Positions 1-8,820 of a DNA stretch of 64,000 nucleotides are shown here, piece by piece. The translations under genes were made by a program, and so were the position numbers. The first letter of the stretch is position 1. Every line of letters begins with the position of its first letter. Where the stretch lies: positions 1 to 64,000 of the forward strand of contig CAZWXD010000011.1 of the NCBI GenBank assembly GCA_964638035.1, given 5' to 3'. The notes beneath the pieces were generated by a model. It searched no databases. It was given only the letters and a program-made list of their open reading frames with translations, and was not told the DNA's origin. The DNA is from JAGGAG01 sp964638035. Its GTDB lineage: Bacteria > Gemmatimonadota > Gemmatimonadetes > Gemmatimonadales > GWC2-71-9.

Positions 1-2
1 TT

Positions 3-2084
3 GCCCTGGCGCAGCTCAACCCGGCCAGCCAGCAGCAGACCGGCTTCCGGTCGAACAACCGGATGTACAACCTCAACTGGACCCAGAACCTGGCGAAGTC
101 GAGCGAGCGGGCCCTGGCGCTGGACGTGGGGTTGTCCTACCAGCAGGACCGGTTCATCCAGAGCCCGTTCGACCAGGGTGGCCCGGGCACCGGGACCTTC
201 GGCATGTACATCAAGCCGATCCCGCTCCGGTACGGGTTCGATGAGCTGGAGAAGACGTACCAGGTGGACGTGAACAACGACGGCAGCCCGGAGACGCTCT
301 CGAAGCTCGACTGCTTCGTGCGCAACATCCAGAGCTGCCTCGGCCTGATCGACATGAGCAACCCGGACGTGGTGCGCCAGTACAGCGGGCAGAACAACTT
401 CCGCGCCAACCCGTACGGCCTGCGGAACAGCATCTTCCCCGACGCCGGCAACTTCGGCGGCCGGGTGTTCCTGTATCGTGAGGACCGTTACGTCGGCCGG
501 GCGGCCCTCGACTGGCAGCTCGACCGGTACAACCGGCTCAAGCTGGGCGGCGAGTACATCCAGTATGACATGGAGAGCTACAGCCAGCCGGTGTCGAGCC
601 AGGCGTTCGGCGACTACTGGAAGGAAAAGCCGATCCGGTACGCGGCGTTCGTGGAAGACCGCCTCGACATCGGCGACGTGGTGGTGCAGCTGGGCCTGCG
701 GTACGACCGGTTCGACACCCGGGCCAAGCGGTGGGCGAACTTCCCGCGGGTGTCCACCAACCCGGACCTCGCGGCCGGCCAGGACCCGCGCGACCTCTTC
801 GTGCAGGACCAGGCGCATGACTACCTGAGCCCGCGGGTGCAGGTCGCCTTCCCGGTGACCGAGCGGACCAACTTCCGCCTGTCGTACGCGCACGCAGTGC
901 AGACGCCGGACTTCGCGTTCTCGCTGAGCGGCATCAACACCGACCTCTCGACGACGAACACGAACAACGTGTACGGCGCGGACCTCGACTTCGGCAAGTC
1001 GATCACCTTCGAGTTCGGCATCCGGCACGCGTTCAACGATGACATGGTGCTCGACTTCTCGGCCTACAACCGCGACATGCTGGCGAACGCCGCTGGCCGC
1101 CTCGTGAGCCTGCAGGACCCGCTCACCGGGACGGCGAACGACATCCGGCTCGCGACCAACGCCGACTTCGGCAATGCCCGCGGCATCGACCTGCGGCTTG
1201 ACCGGCGCTTCGGGCAGCTGTTCAACGGCTCCCTGGCGTACAGCTTCACCGACGCCCAGAGCACCGGCAGCGATCCGTTCACCTATATCAACTTCGGCTC
1301 ACGCCTGGTGAACTCGGTGAGCGGCGGCAACCAGCCGCCCCCGCAGGCGATCGCGCCGAACACGCTGACCCGGCCACACAGCTTCACGGGCCAGCTGGGC
1401 CTCACGTTCCCGAACGGCTGGAACTCGGGCACGACCATGGGGTCGATCCTGCAGAACTTCAACACGTTCCTCACGTTCCGCTTCCAGAGCGGCACGGCCT
1501 ACACCGGGTGCGACAACCCGGATGGCAACCAGAGCGTCATCTCGGGCGGCGTCTGCGCCCGCGGCGGCTTCCTGGGTGGCCTGAACAGCCAGCGCCTGCC
1601 GTTCTTCAAGGAAATCAACATGCGGTTCGTGAAGGGCTTCAACATGGGCACCAACGTCTTCTCGGTGTACCTGGACGCCCGGAACATCCTGAACTTCACC
1701 AATACCCTGGCGGTGTTCGTCACCACGGCCGACATCACGAGCCCCCTCGAACGGGCGCAGAACTTCACGGGTGACAGCACCTTCTTCGCCCAGGAAGCCA
1801 GCAACAACGGCGTGCTGGGTGGCGACGGCAGCCTCGACCTCCAGTTCGGCGGCTCCGGCACGGCCGGGTGCGGCGGCTGGGTGGACACCGGCAACGACAT
1901 CGCGGTGCCCAACTGCTACTACCTGTACCGGGCGGAGGAGCGCTTCGGGAACGGCGACCACATCTTCACCGTGGCGGAGCAGCGCGCGGCATCGGACGCC
2001 CTGTACCTGTCCAACGGCCGTGCCCCGTACGCCTTCTACGGCACGGGCCGGTACCTGCGGCTGGGCGTGGAGTTCAACTTCTAG
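3..2084 (+). CDS. TonB-dependent receptor, 3' part (start outside window)
   Basis: The frame is open from the first bases of the window, so the N-terminus (signal peptide, plug) is missing; 693 residues are visible. The sequence has the alternating aromatic/polar pattern of outer-membrane beta strands (for example LKLGGEYIQYD, VQLGLRYDRFD, FRLSYAHAVQTPDF) and ends YLRLGVEFNF, a typical C-terminal barrel strand with terminal Phe. By family it would import a substrate across the outer membrane with TonB energy, or act as a SusC-like porter; the substrate cannot be told. A GC hairpin (2102-2126) follows, then the large secreted-protein gene on the same strand. Family assignment is good; specific function is unknown. 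Confidence 0.85.
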   Translation, partial: ALAQLNPASQQQTGFRSNNRMYNLNWTQNLAKSSERALALDVGLSYQQDRFIQSPFDQGGPGTGTFGMYIKPIPLRYGFDELEKTYQVDVNNDGSPETLSKLDCFVRNIQSCLGLIDMSNPDVVRQYSGQNNFRANPYGLRNSIFPDAGNFGGRVFLYREDRYVGRAALDWQLDRYNRLKLGGEYIQYDMESYSQPVSSQAFGDYWKEKPIRYAAFVEDRLDIGDVVVQLGLRYDRFDTRAKRWANFPRVSTNPDLAAGQDPRDLFVQDQAHDYLSPRVQVAFPVTERTNFRLSYAHAVQTPDFAFSLSGINTDLSTTNTNNVYGADLDFGKSITFEFGIRHAFNDDMVLDFSAYNRDMLANAAGRLVSLQDPLTGTANDIRLATNADFGNARGIDLRLDRRFGQLFNGSLAYSFTDAQSTGSDPFTYINFGSRLVNSVSGGNQPPPQAIAPNTLTRPHSFTGQLGLTFPNGWNSGTTMGSILQNFNTFLTFRFQSGTAYTGCDNPDGNQSVISGGVCARGGFLGGLNSQRLPFFKEINMRFVKGFNMGTNVFSVYLDARNILNFTNTLAVFVTTADITSPLERAQNFTGDSTFFAQEASNNGVLGGDGSLDLQFGGSGTAGCGGWVDTGNDIAVPNCYYLYRAEERFGNGDHIFTVAEQRAASDALYLSNGRAPYAFYGTGRYLRLGVEFNF

Positions 2085-2101
2085 TGTAGAACGCTGTGCG
2101 T

Positions 2102-2126
2102 GGCCGGATCCCCCTGGGGTCCGGCC
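2102..2126 (+). terminator. GC hairpin between receptor and secreted-protein gene
   Basis: The arms GGCCGGA(T)CCCC and GGGGTCCGGCC pair across a 2-base loop with one bulged T, 18 bases after the receptor stop. No T-tract follows, so it may attenuate transcription or protect a 3' end rather than terminate fully. Similar hairpins follow the next two genes. Confidence 0.4.
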
Positions 2127-2164
2127 GCTGCCCGGCTATGCCTAAACACTGAGAGAGGACAGCA

Positions 2165-5100
2165 ATGACAGTCTTTTCGGGTTCGAGAAGGTTTGCGCGG
2201 GGCGGCTTGCTCGCGCTCGCGCTCGCTGCGCTGCTGCCGGTCGTGGCGCAGGCGCGGCCTGAGCCCGGGGCGCGCTCGCGTGGGTTCCGGTTGTTCGCCC
2301 GCTCCCTGGGCGCCATCACGATCAACCGGGTCTACCTGGGCCTGAGCTCCTCCAAGGGCAACATCGGCGTGGACTCCACCAACTCGTCCACCATCGGCGG
2401 CGGCTTCTGGCCGCGCGGCACGCCGAACCAGTTCGTCTTCAACTCCGGCCTGCAGGTGGCGGGCAAGATCGAGAACCCCGGCGGGGACTGGGACGGCGAC
2501 GTGTCGGGCGCCTTCTTCTTCGACCCGAAGGGCACCACGGAGCACGGCGAGGAAATCCAGCCGATCTACAACGCCACGAACCCGTCTGACGTGTCGTCGT
2601 GGCCGGCGGCCGCCGTGGTCCGGCAGAACCAGACCACCGACAGCCTCTACAACCCGGTGCTGCTGGGGCTCAACTCGGCGTCACAGGGCGACGTGTGGTT
2701 CATGACCTGGGACGGCAACCCCACCCTCATCGCCGGTCGGCAGCACCCGCTCGGCGTGGTGGTCGAGAGCCGCGGCCTGGGCTGGAACTACCCGGCCGGT
2801 AACGAGGACATCGTCTACTTCATCTTCAACTTCTACAACATCACCTCCACCAACGCGGCAGACTACGCCACGGTGCGGCCCGAGCTGCGGCCGATCCTGC
2901 TGCAGGCGGCCCAGGAGTACAAGGACCGGAACGAGGCCCAGTTCGGCATCACCATCCCGGCGGGCGGCTACGTCATCGACAGCATGTTCGCGGCCTTCGC
3001 CGCCGACATGGACGTGTCGAACGCCGGCAGCAACTACTGCGGCGTGAACCTCCCGTTCGCGATGGGCTACTGCTACGAGCACACGTTCCTCCAGCAGGGG
3101 AACGAGTTCTACGGCGACCCGACCATCTGGGGCCCGCCGTTCTTCGCCGGTCCCGGGTTCGTGGGCGTCAAGTACCTCAAGAGCCCGACCGGTGCCGGCG
3201 AGATCCAGCTCTTCTCCAACACGGTGAACTCGGCGACGGGCTTCCGTGACGCCCAGAACATCGACCAGCTGTACCGGTACCTCTCGGGCAACGTGAGCAC
3301 GGCCGCTGGCGACGCGGCCTGCCAGTTCGACCCGACCACTGAGCACGTCTGCTTCATCAACCCGGTGGCGGCCGACGCGCGGTTCTTCCAGTCGTCCACG
3401 CCCCTCCGGCTGCTGCCGGGCTCCTACGGCACCATCGTCGTGGCGTACATCTTCGCCGCCCCGGTGGCCATCCCCGGCTTCACCCCGAGCTCCGGCACCG
3501 ACGTCAACGCCAGCGACCCGCTGGTCCTGACCGACGTGGGGCGGCTCACCTCCGGCGCCCAGACCGTGGATTCGCTCACGGGCTTCGACGGGTTCAGCGA
3601 CCTCAATGGCGACCTCATCCCGCAGCAGGATGAGTTCACCGCGGTCCCGGGTTCGCTCCTCGGCAAGGCGCTCACGGCGCAGGAAGTGTTCAACATCGCC
3701 TTCCTCCTGCCGTTCGCCCCGAACAGCCCGCAGTTCTACCTGGTGCCGGGTGACAACGAGGTGTCGATCGTCTGGCAGCCGACCATCTCCGAGACGTCCG
3801 GTGACCCGTACTTCGCGGTCGCCAACGACCCGGGCACCCCGGCCGAGCCGAACCTCCTCTACGACCCGAACTACCGGCAGTTCGACGTCGAGGGTTACCG
3901 CATCTACCGTGGCCGCGTGGACAATGCGAACGCGCTCACCATGGTGGCGCAGTACGACTACGCCGGCACCTCGATGGCCGACTTCACCGGCCAGCTGCAG
4001 CCGACCGCACAGTGTGGCCCGGAGCTCGGGGTCACCGCCGGCTGCCCGGTGCCGTTCGACTACGTGCAGGGCAGCGGCGTCGCACCCACCGAGTCGGTCA
4101 GCTACCCGCTCGTGGGCCAGTTCGTGCAGGTCAAGTACGGCAGCGCGTCGCGCGTGCTGCTGGGCAACGGCGACCTCCTGGTCATCGGCAACGCCGACAC
4201 CCTCATGACGGGCGCCTCCAGCGGCTCCTTCCCGGAGCTCAATGACGGCGGCGTGCCCTTCGCGTACGTGGATCGCGAGGTCCGGAACAACTTCCGGTAC
4301 TTCTACTCGGTCACTGCGTTCGACGTGAACAGCTTCCAGTCTGGCCCGGCAACGCTCGAGTCGCCCCGGATCACGAAGGCCGTGACCCCGCGGGTGGACG
4401 GTGCCAACCAGGAGAATGCCGAGCTGACGTTCGGCGTCGTGGATGCTGCAGGCAACCCGGTGGACGTGGACCGGCCGTTCAGCATTGACCCGGCCACCGG
4501 CCGGTTCAACGGTCCGCCCGCGGCGACCAACACCATCGCGGCGCTCTTCGCTCCCGTGGTGCCGGCGCTCTACCCGGCCGTGGCACTCACTGCCACGATC
4601 GACTCGGTGATGTTCCGCACGGGCGGGCTTGGCCAGTGCGGCGACTTCGAGGGCGGCCTGGGCCAGTGCGCCGAGGTGTTCGCCTCCTTCGACTTCAACG
4701 GCACGATCACCAAGTTTGCCACCACCACGTATGCTCCGGTGTGGGACTCGTTCGGTGATCCCACCGTGGCCGAAGCCACGGCGGGTGCCCAGCCCATCCC
4801 GGCCGATCCTGGTGCCCAGAGCCGCTACGGCATCCCCGACGGCTTCACCACCTTCACGGCTGGCATGGGCCTGAGCCAGCGGCAGGCCATCGACTTCTCG
4901 TCGATGGAAGGCCAGGCAGCCCGTCGTGGCCGCCTCGGGCCGGGCAACAACCTCTCGGCGGGCGGTTCCCGCTGGTTCAGCGGGGCCAACGAGTCGGTTG
5001 ACCACCCGGGCATCGGCATCCGCGTCGGGCACCTCGACGGCGTGGACACCGTCTGGGCACCGATTCACCACACCGACACGCTGCCGGGCAACGGGGCGGC

Positions 5101-6031
5101 CAACACCTTCCCCAACTCCACGGCCATGCAGTGCTTCCCGTACGCGGGTGGCCCGATGGGCCGGAACGCCGACGTCCGCCTGACCTGGGGCGCCGGTGGC
5201 CAGCTCGCGTCAATCGAGGACGTCTCCAACGGCGTGCCGGTTGACTTCCACACCAGCCCATCGGCGGGGTACGGCTTCGTTGCCGATGGCGATGGTGACG
5301 GGATGATCTCCTGGAACGACTTTGACTACCTGCCGGTCATGGCGGAGAGCAACGACTACCTCGGCTTCTGCCAGGCCCGGGTGACCACCGCCACGACCGA
5401 CCTGACGGCGCAGCCGACCATCGGCCCGGTGACGATCGACTCGCGCACCGGTCCGCGGGCCCCGGCCGATATCGATGGCCAGGGCTTCGGGCTCTACATC
5501 AACGGTGAGCGGTACATCTTCGTGCTCACCGGGGGTGCGGCACCTGCGGCCGGCGCCACCTGGACGCTCCGGACGTACGGCGGCCGGGTCCGGGCAACCA
5601 ATCCGGAGAGCGCCACGCCGAGCGGCTACTCCATCGTGACCCTGAACCGGGCGTCCTTCATCCCGGGCCTCCGGGTGCAGTTCAACATTGCCTCACCCAC
5701 TGCGGTCACCGCGACGACGTCGTTCGACCTGCAGCGGGTGCACACGGTGCCTGACCCGTACTTCGTGACGAACGGGTACGAGGCCACTACCGACGCGAAG
5801 ATCCTGCAGTTCGTGAACCTGCCCAACGAGGCAATCATCCGGATCTACACGTCGAGCGGCATCCTGGTGAACGTCCTCGAGCACCGCTCGCAGACGTTCG
5901 GGGGCAGCTACAACTGGAACCTGCGCAACCGCAACAACCAGGTGGTGGCGTCAGGCGTGTACTTCTACCACATCGAATCGGGTGACGCACGCAAGGTCGG
6001 CCGGTTCACCGTCGTCAACTACGCCCAGTAG
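2165..6031 (+). CDS. Large secreted protein with T9SS-like C-terminal domain
   Basis: 1288 residues. The ATG follows a purine-rich Shine-Dalgarno (AGAGGA). An N-terminal signal peptide (about residues 1-30, LLALALAALLPVVA) is visible; cleavage after VVA would leave Gln at +1. The middle is long and of no recognised family, with FN3-like stretches (GYRIYRGRVDNANALTMV) and an EF-hand-like calcium loop near residue 1040 (DGDGDGMISWNDF). The last 90 residues (NLPNEAIIRIYT, then NNQVVASGVYFYHI and a final RFTVV strand) match the FlgD-like/type A sorting domain that targets proteins to the type IX secretion system. It lies directly upstream of a PorV-like barrel, the family that shuttles such cargo. 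I infer a cell-surface or secreted T9SS substrate; the biochemical function is not known. Confidence 0.8.
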   Translation: MTVFSGSRRFARGGLLALALAALLPVVAQARPEPGARSRGFRLFARSLGAITINRVYLGLSSSKGNIGVDSTNSSTIGGGFWPRGTPNQFVFNSGLQVAGKIENPGGDWDGDVSGAFFFDPKGTTEHGEEIQPIYNATNPSDVSSWPAAAVVRQNQTTDSLYNPVLLGLNSASQGDVWFMTWDGNPTLIAGRQHPLGVVVESRGLGWNYPAGNEDIVYFIFNFYNITSTNAADYATVRPELRPILLQAAQEYKDRNEAQFGITIPAGGYVIDSMFAAFAADMDVSNAGSNYCGVNLPFAMGYCYEHTFLQQGNEFYGDPTIWGPPFFAGPGFVGVKYLKSPTGAGEIQLFSNTVNSATGFRDAQNIDQLYRYLSGNVSTAAGDAACQFDPTTEHVCFINPVAADARFFQSSTPLRLLPGSYGTIVVAYIFAAPVAIPGFTPSSGTDVNASDPLVLTDVGRLTSGAQTVDSLTGFDGFSDLNGDLIPQQDEFTAVPGSLLGKALTAQEVFNIAFLLPFAPNSPQFYLVPGDNEVSIVWQPTISETSGDPYFAVANDPGTPAEPNLLYDPNYRQFDVEGYRIYRGRVDNANALTMVAQYDYAGTSMADFTGQLQPTAQCGPELGVTAGCPVPFDYVQGSGVAPTESVSYPLVGQFVQVKYGSASRVLLGNGDLLVIGNADTLMTGASSGSFPELNDGGVPFAYVDREVRNNFRYFYSVTAFDVNSFQSGPATLESPRITKAVTPRVDGANQENAELTFGVVDAAGNPVDVDRPFSIDPATGRFNGPPAATNTIAALFAPVVPALYPAVALTATIDSVMFRTGGLGQCGDFEGGLGQCAEVFASFDFNGTITKFATTTYAPVWDSFGDPTVAEATAGAQPIPADPGAQSRYGIPDGFTTFTAGMGLSQRQAIDFSSMEGQAARRGRLGPGNNLSAGGSRWFSGANESVDHPGIGIRVGHLDGVDTVWAPIHHTDTLPGNGAANTFPNSTAMQCFPYAGGPMGRNADVRLTWGAGGQLASIEDVSNGVPVDFHTSPSAGYGFVADGDGDGMISWNDFDYLPVMAESNDYLGFCQARVTTATTDLTAQPTIGPVTIDSRTGPRAPADIDGQGFGLYINGERYIFVLTGGAAPAAGATWTLRTYGGRVRATNPESATPSGYSIVTLNRASFIPGLRVQFNIASPTAVTATTSFDLQRVHTVPDPYFVTNGYEATTDAKILQFVNLPNEAIIRIYTSSGILVNVLEHRSQTFGGSYNWNLRNRNNQVVASGVYFYHIESGDARKVGRFTVVNYAQ

Positions 6032-6047
6032 TCCACTGGACCGGAGG

Positions 6048-6069
6048 CGGGGTCCCGAACGGGACCCCG
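6048..6069 (+). terminator. Intergenic GC hairpin
   Basis: A perfect 9-bp stem (CGGGGTCCC/GGGACCCCG) with GAAC loop lies between the cargo gene and the PorV-like gene. No T-tract follows and the next gene starts 28 bases later, so partial attenuation or mRNA processing is more likely than full termination. Confidence 0.4.
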
Positions 6070-6097
6070 ACCACCACCTTCAGGAGATCGGAAGATC

Positions 6098-7219
6098 ATG
6101 AGTGATTCCTTGAGACTTCGGTGGGCTCTGGCGGGCGTGCTCGCAGCAGCTGGCCCCACCATCGCCGCCGCCCAGAACACGAGTGCCGACAACACGCGGT
6201 ACGGCACCACGGCGGCGGAGTTCCTCCTCCTCGGCGCCAGCGCCCGCGGCGCCGCGCTCGGCACGCCGTTCGCAGCCATTGCGAACGACGTCAGCGCCCT
6301 CTACTACAACCCGGCCGGTATCGCGTTGCAGCGCACCGCGGAGTTCCAGGTGAGCGCATACGACTACGTGGCCAACACCGACTACGCCTGGGGCGGCATT
6401 TCCTTCCCCTTCGACGGCCGCTCCAAGGCCGTGGGCTTCCAGGTCGGCACGTTCGGCTTCGGTGACCAGCCGGTGTACACGGTTGACCAGCCCGACGGCA
6501 CCGGCGCCGTGTACTCCGTGAGCGAGACGTTCACGGGCATCACCTATGCCCAGAACTTCTCCGACCGGTTCAGCGCCGGCCTCACCGCCAAGTTCGTGTT
6601 CGACAACCTGGGCGGCGCAAAGGGCAACGCCTTCGCGGTGGACTTCGGCACCAACTTCCACTCGCGCCTGGGTGGCAAGCCCATCCAGTTCTCGTTCACG
6701 CTGCAGAACCTGGGCACGGACCTCTCGTACTCGGGTGATCCACTGTTCGTCGACGTCCCGCGCGACTCGGTCCCGGGCGTGCCCAGCGTCCCCTCGGAAG
6801 GCCAGCCTGGCGAGTTGCGGACCAAGGCCTGGAACCTGCCAACCGTCTTCCGCGTGGCCCTGGGCTACGACCTCATCTCCTCAGCGGCCACCCGCTGGAC
6901 GATGATCGCCGACTTCAACCAGCAGACCAGCAACAAGGCCTCGTTCGGCGTCGGCACCGAGCTCGACTTCCGCAACCTCGGGGAGTCAGGGTTTGGCGCC
7001 GTGGTGCGTGGCAGCTACAGCTACCAGCCGGCCAACAACTACAAGCCGGGCACCATCACGACGGCACTCGAGGATGAAGGCGACCTCCAGGGCCTGGCCT
7101 TTGGTGGTGGCCTGTACTACCGGACGCCCGGGAAGTTCTCGATCGGCCTCGACTACGCCTACCGGTACATGGGCGTGCTCGGACCGACCAACTTCTTCAC
7201 GGTCGGCCTCGGGTTCTAG
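6098..7219 (+). CDS. PorV/PorQ family outer-membrane barrel protein
   Basis: 373 residues with a good Shine-Dalgarno (CAGGAGA) before the ATG. The signal peptide ends with a predicted cleavage AAA|QNTSADN, giving N-terminal Gln. The start of the mature protein (TAAEFLLLGASARGAALGT, then NDVSALYYNPAGIA) is the hallmark of the PorV/PorQ and UPF0164 families, 14-strand FadL-like barrels. The C-terminus is a beta strand ending in Phe (FFTVGLGF). In T9SS, PorV binds the C-terminal domain of cargo leaving SprA and delivers it to the attachment complex. Its position next to a CTD-bearing protein supports that role, but another PorV/PorQ paralogue role cannot be excluded. Confidence 0.85.
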   Translation: MSDSLRLRWALAGVLAAAGPTIAAAQNTSADNTRYGTTAAEFLLLGASARGAALGTPFAAIANDVSALYYNPAGIALQRTAEFQVSAYDYVANTDYAWGGISFPFDGRSKAVGFQVGTFGFGDQPVYTVDQPDGTGAVYSVSETFTGITYAQNFSDRFSAGLTAKFVFDNLGGAKGNAFAVDFGTNFHSRLGGKPIQFSFTLQNLGTDLSYSGDPLFVDVPRDSVPGVPSVPSEGQPGELRTKAWNLPTVFRVALGYDLISSAATRWTMIADFNQQTSNKASFGVGTELDFRNLGESGFGAVVRGSYSYQPANNYKPGTITTALEDEGDLQGLAFGGGLYYRTPGKFSIGLDYAYRYMGVLGPTNFFTVGLGF

Positions 7220-7239
7220 CATTGCTGGAGAACGGCGCG

Positions 7240-7277
7240 GGCGGGCCCCAGGATCCTGGGGCCCGCCTGTGTCTTTT
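7240..7277 (+). terminator. Rho-independent terminator after PorV-like gene
   Basis: A perfect 12-bp stem (GGCGGGCCCCAG/CTGGGGCCCGCC, GATC loop) is followed by TGTGTCTTTT. This is the strongest of the three hairpins in this locus and probably ends the receptor/cargo/PorV transcript. Confidence 0.75.
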
Positions 7278-7356
7278 CAGGGGCCAGGGTCGTCCCCTCG
7301 TGTCAGCATCGCTCCTCGCCAGCACGCACCCCGCACCTCATAGAAGGCGCACGTCC

Positions 7357-8787
7357 ATGAGTATTGCCGCCCTTGCCCGCTGCCTGTCCGTGCTAGTCCT
7401 CGCAGGAGCGGCCCTTCCAGCCGGGCATGTGCGGGCCCAGGCCGTTGACGGGCTCTCCGTCAGGCCGGTGCGGTACTTCCGCGCGGAAGCCGGCGGACAG
7501 ACACGGGTTCGCACGCTGATCCAGGTGCCGCTCAACTTCATGGAACCCAGTGGCGGTCGCCTGACCTACGGAGTCACCGTGAAGGTGACCGACCAGGCCG
7601 GCATCCAGCTGCACACCGACAACTGGTGGACGCACGCGCCCGCCGCGGGAAAGCAACCGGGGGCGTTCGGCATCGCGGTGGTGGAGTTCGCGGTGGCGCC
7701 TGGCACCTACTTCATCCATGCCCAGGTCAAGGACTCGGCAACCGGCCGTGAGCTGGGGGCGACGGCCGAGTTCGAGGGATTCGCGGGCCTGCCCGAGGCG
7801 TCGGACCTGCTGCTCGCGTCGAGCATGCGCACGGCCGAAGCCCAGGACACCATGCCGCAGCCGGGGGAGATGCGCCGCGGAACCACGCTGTTCACCGGCA
7901 CCGCACTCCTGCGCCTCAATGCCAACCACAACGACGCCTACTACCTGCTCGAGGCGTACAACGACGGCACCGAGCAGACCGGGACGATGTCGGTCACCAT
8001 CCTCGACGCGGCCGGGGCGGCGCTCCTGCAGACGCCACCAAGCGCCGTACGGGTCGCAGCGGGTGGCGGCATCCTCAAGGGGCGGGTGCCCCTCGAGGGC
8101 CTGCCCCCTGGCGACTACACGCTCAGGGTCTCGCTTACGCTCAACGGCAAGACGATCGAGCGGAGCGCTCCCTTGATGATGGCCCCGCTGGAGGAGACGC
8201 TGGCGCGGGACGTCGTGCGGGTGGCACAGGAGAAGACGACCGACGAGGGCTACTTCAAGTACATGGACATGGCCCAGCTGGACAGCGCCTTCGCCCCGCT
8301 GATCTACGCCGGCACGCCGCAGGAGCTCAAGCTGTGGAGCAAGAACCTGGGCGAGGATGCCAAGCGGAAGTTCCTGGTGGACTTCTGGCAGCGGCGGGAC
8401 CCGGATGGACCGGGCGGGCGCAACGAGGCGCGGGAGCGGTTCTACGACGCCATCGCCTTCGCGAACAAGACCTACTGGGAGAAGAAGACGCCGGGCTGGA
8501 AAACCGACCGTGGACGGGTCTTCGCGCGCAACGGCGCCCCCGACGACCTGCTCCATCGCGAGCAGGAGGGCCGGGCTCCGCCGTATGAAGTGTGGAAGTA
8601 CGCCAGGACGAGCCAGTGGTACATCTTTGCCGACCTGACCGGGCTCGACAACTGGAAGGTCATGGTGTCGAGCGACATGCGCGAGGCACGGATGCCCGAC
8701 TGGCGTGAGCGGATGCAGGAGGATGCGGTGCGTGACGCCGGGCGGTTCCTGCAGGTGGACTTCTACAGCTCCAGCAACCGCTACTAG
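7357..8787 (+). CDS. GWxTD domain-containing secreted protein
   Basis: 476 residues from the ATG at 7357, chosen over upstream in-frame starts (an open frame begins at 7222) because AGAAGG precedes it and a clean signal peptide begins there (LSVLVLAGAALPAGHVRA|QAVDG, Gln at +1). The N-terminal half is beta-rich and resembles domains of other GWxTD proteins. The C-terminal GWxTD domain (about residues 330-476) carries the namesake PGWKTDRGRVFARNGAPDD, followed by a conserved aromatic-rich end (YEVWKY, QWYIFAD). The family is common in Gemmatimonadota, Acidobacteriota and relatives but has no established biochemical role. It follows a terminator and precedes the convergent ctaB. Confidence 0.85.
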   Translation: MSIAALARCLSVLVLAGAALPAGHVRAQAVDGLSVRPVRYFRAEAGGQTRVRTLIQVPLNFMEPSGGRLTYGVTVKVTDQAGIQLHTDNWWTHAPAAGKQPGAFGIAVVEFAVAPGTYFIHAQVKDSATGRELGATAEFEGFAGLPEASDLLLASSMRTAEAQDTMPQPGEMRRGTTLFTGTALLRLNANHNDAYYLLEAYNDGTEQTGTMSVTILDAAGAALLQTPPSAVRVAAGGGILKGRVPLEGLPPGDYTLRVSLTLNGKTIERSAPLMMAPLEETLARDVVRVAQEKTTDEGYFKYMDMAQLDSAFAPLIYAGTPQELKLWSKNLGEDAKRKFLVDFWQRRDPDGPGGRNEARERFYDAIAFANKTYWEKKTPGWKTDRGRVFARNGAPDDLLHREQEGRAPPYEVWKYARTSQWYIFADLTGLDNWKVMVSSDMREARMPDWRERMQEDAVRDAGRFLQVDFYSSSNRY

Positions 8788-8820
8788 CGCGCGCGACGCA
8801 AGCGCCGCTCGTGGGGCGGC

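Noticed and set aside
2681..5071. 796-codon open frame antisense to the large secreted protein
   Set aside because: It mirrors codon structure of the GC-rich sense gene, is rich in Arg/His/Val/Gly low-complexity sequence and has no recognisable motif. The sense protein has a signal peptide and a sorting domain.
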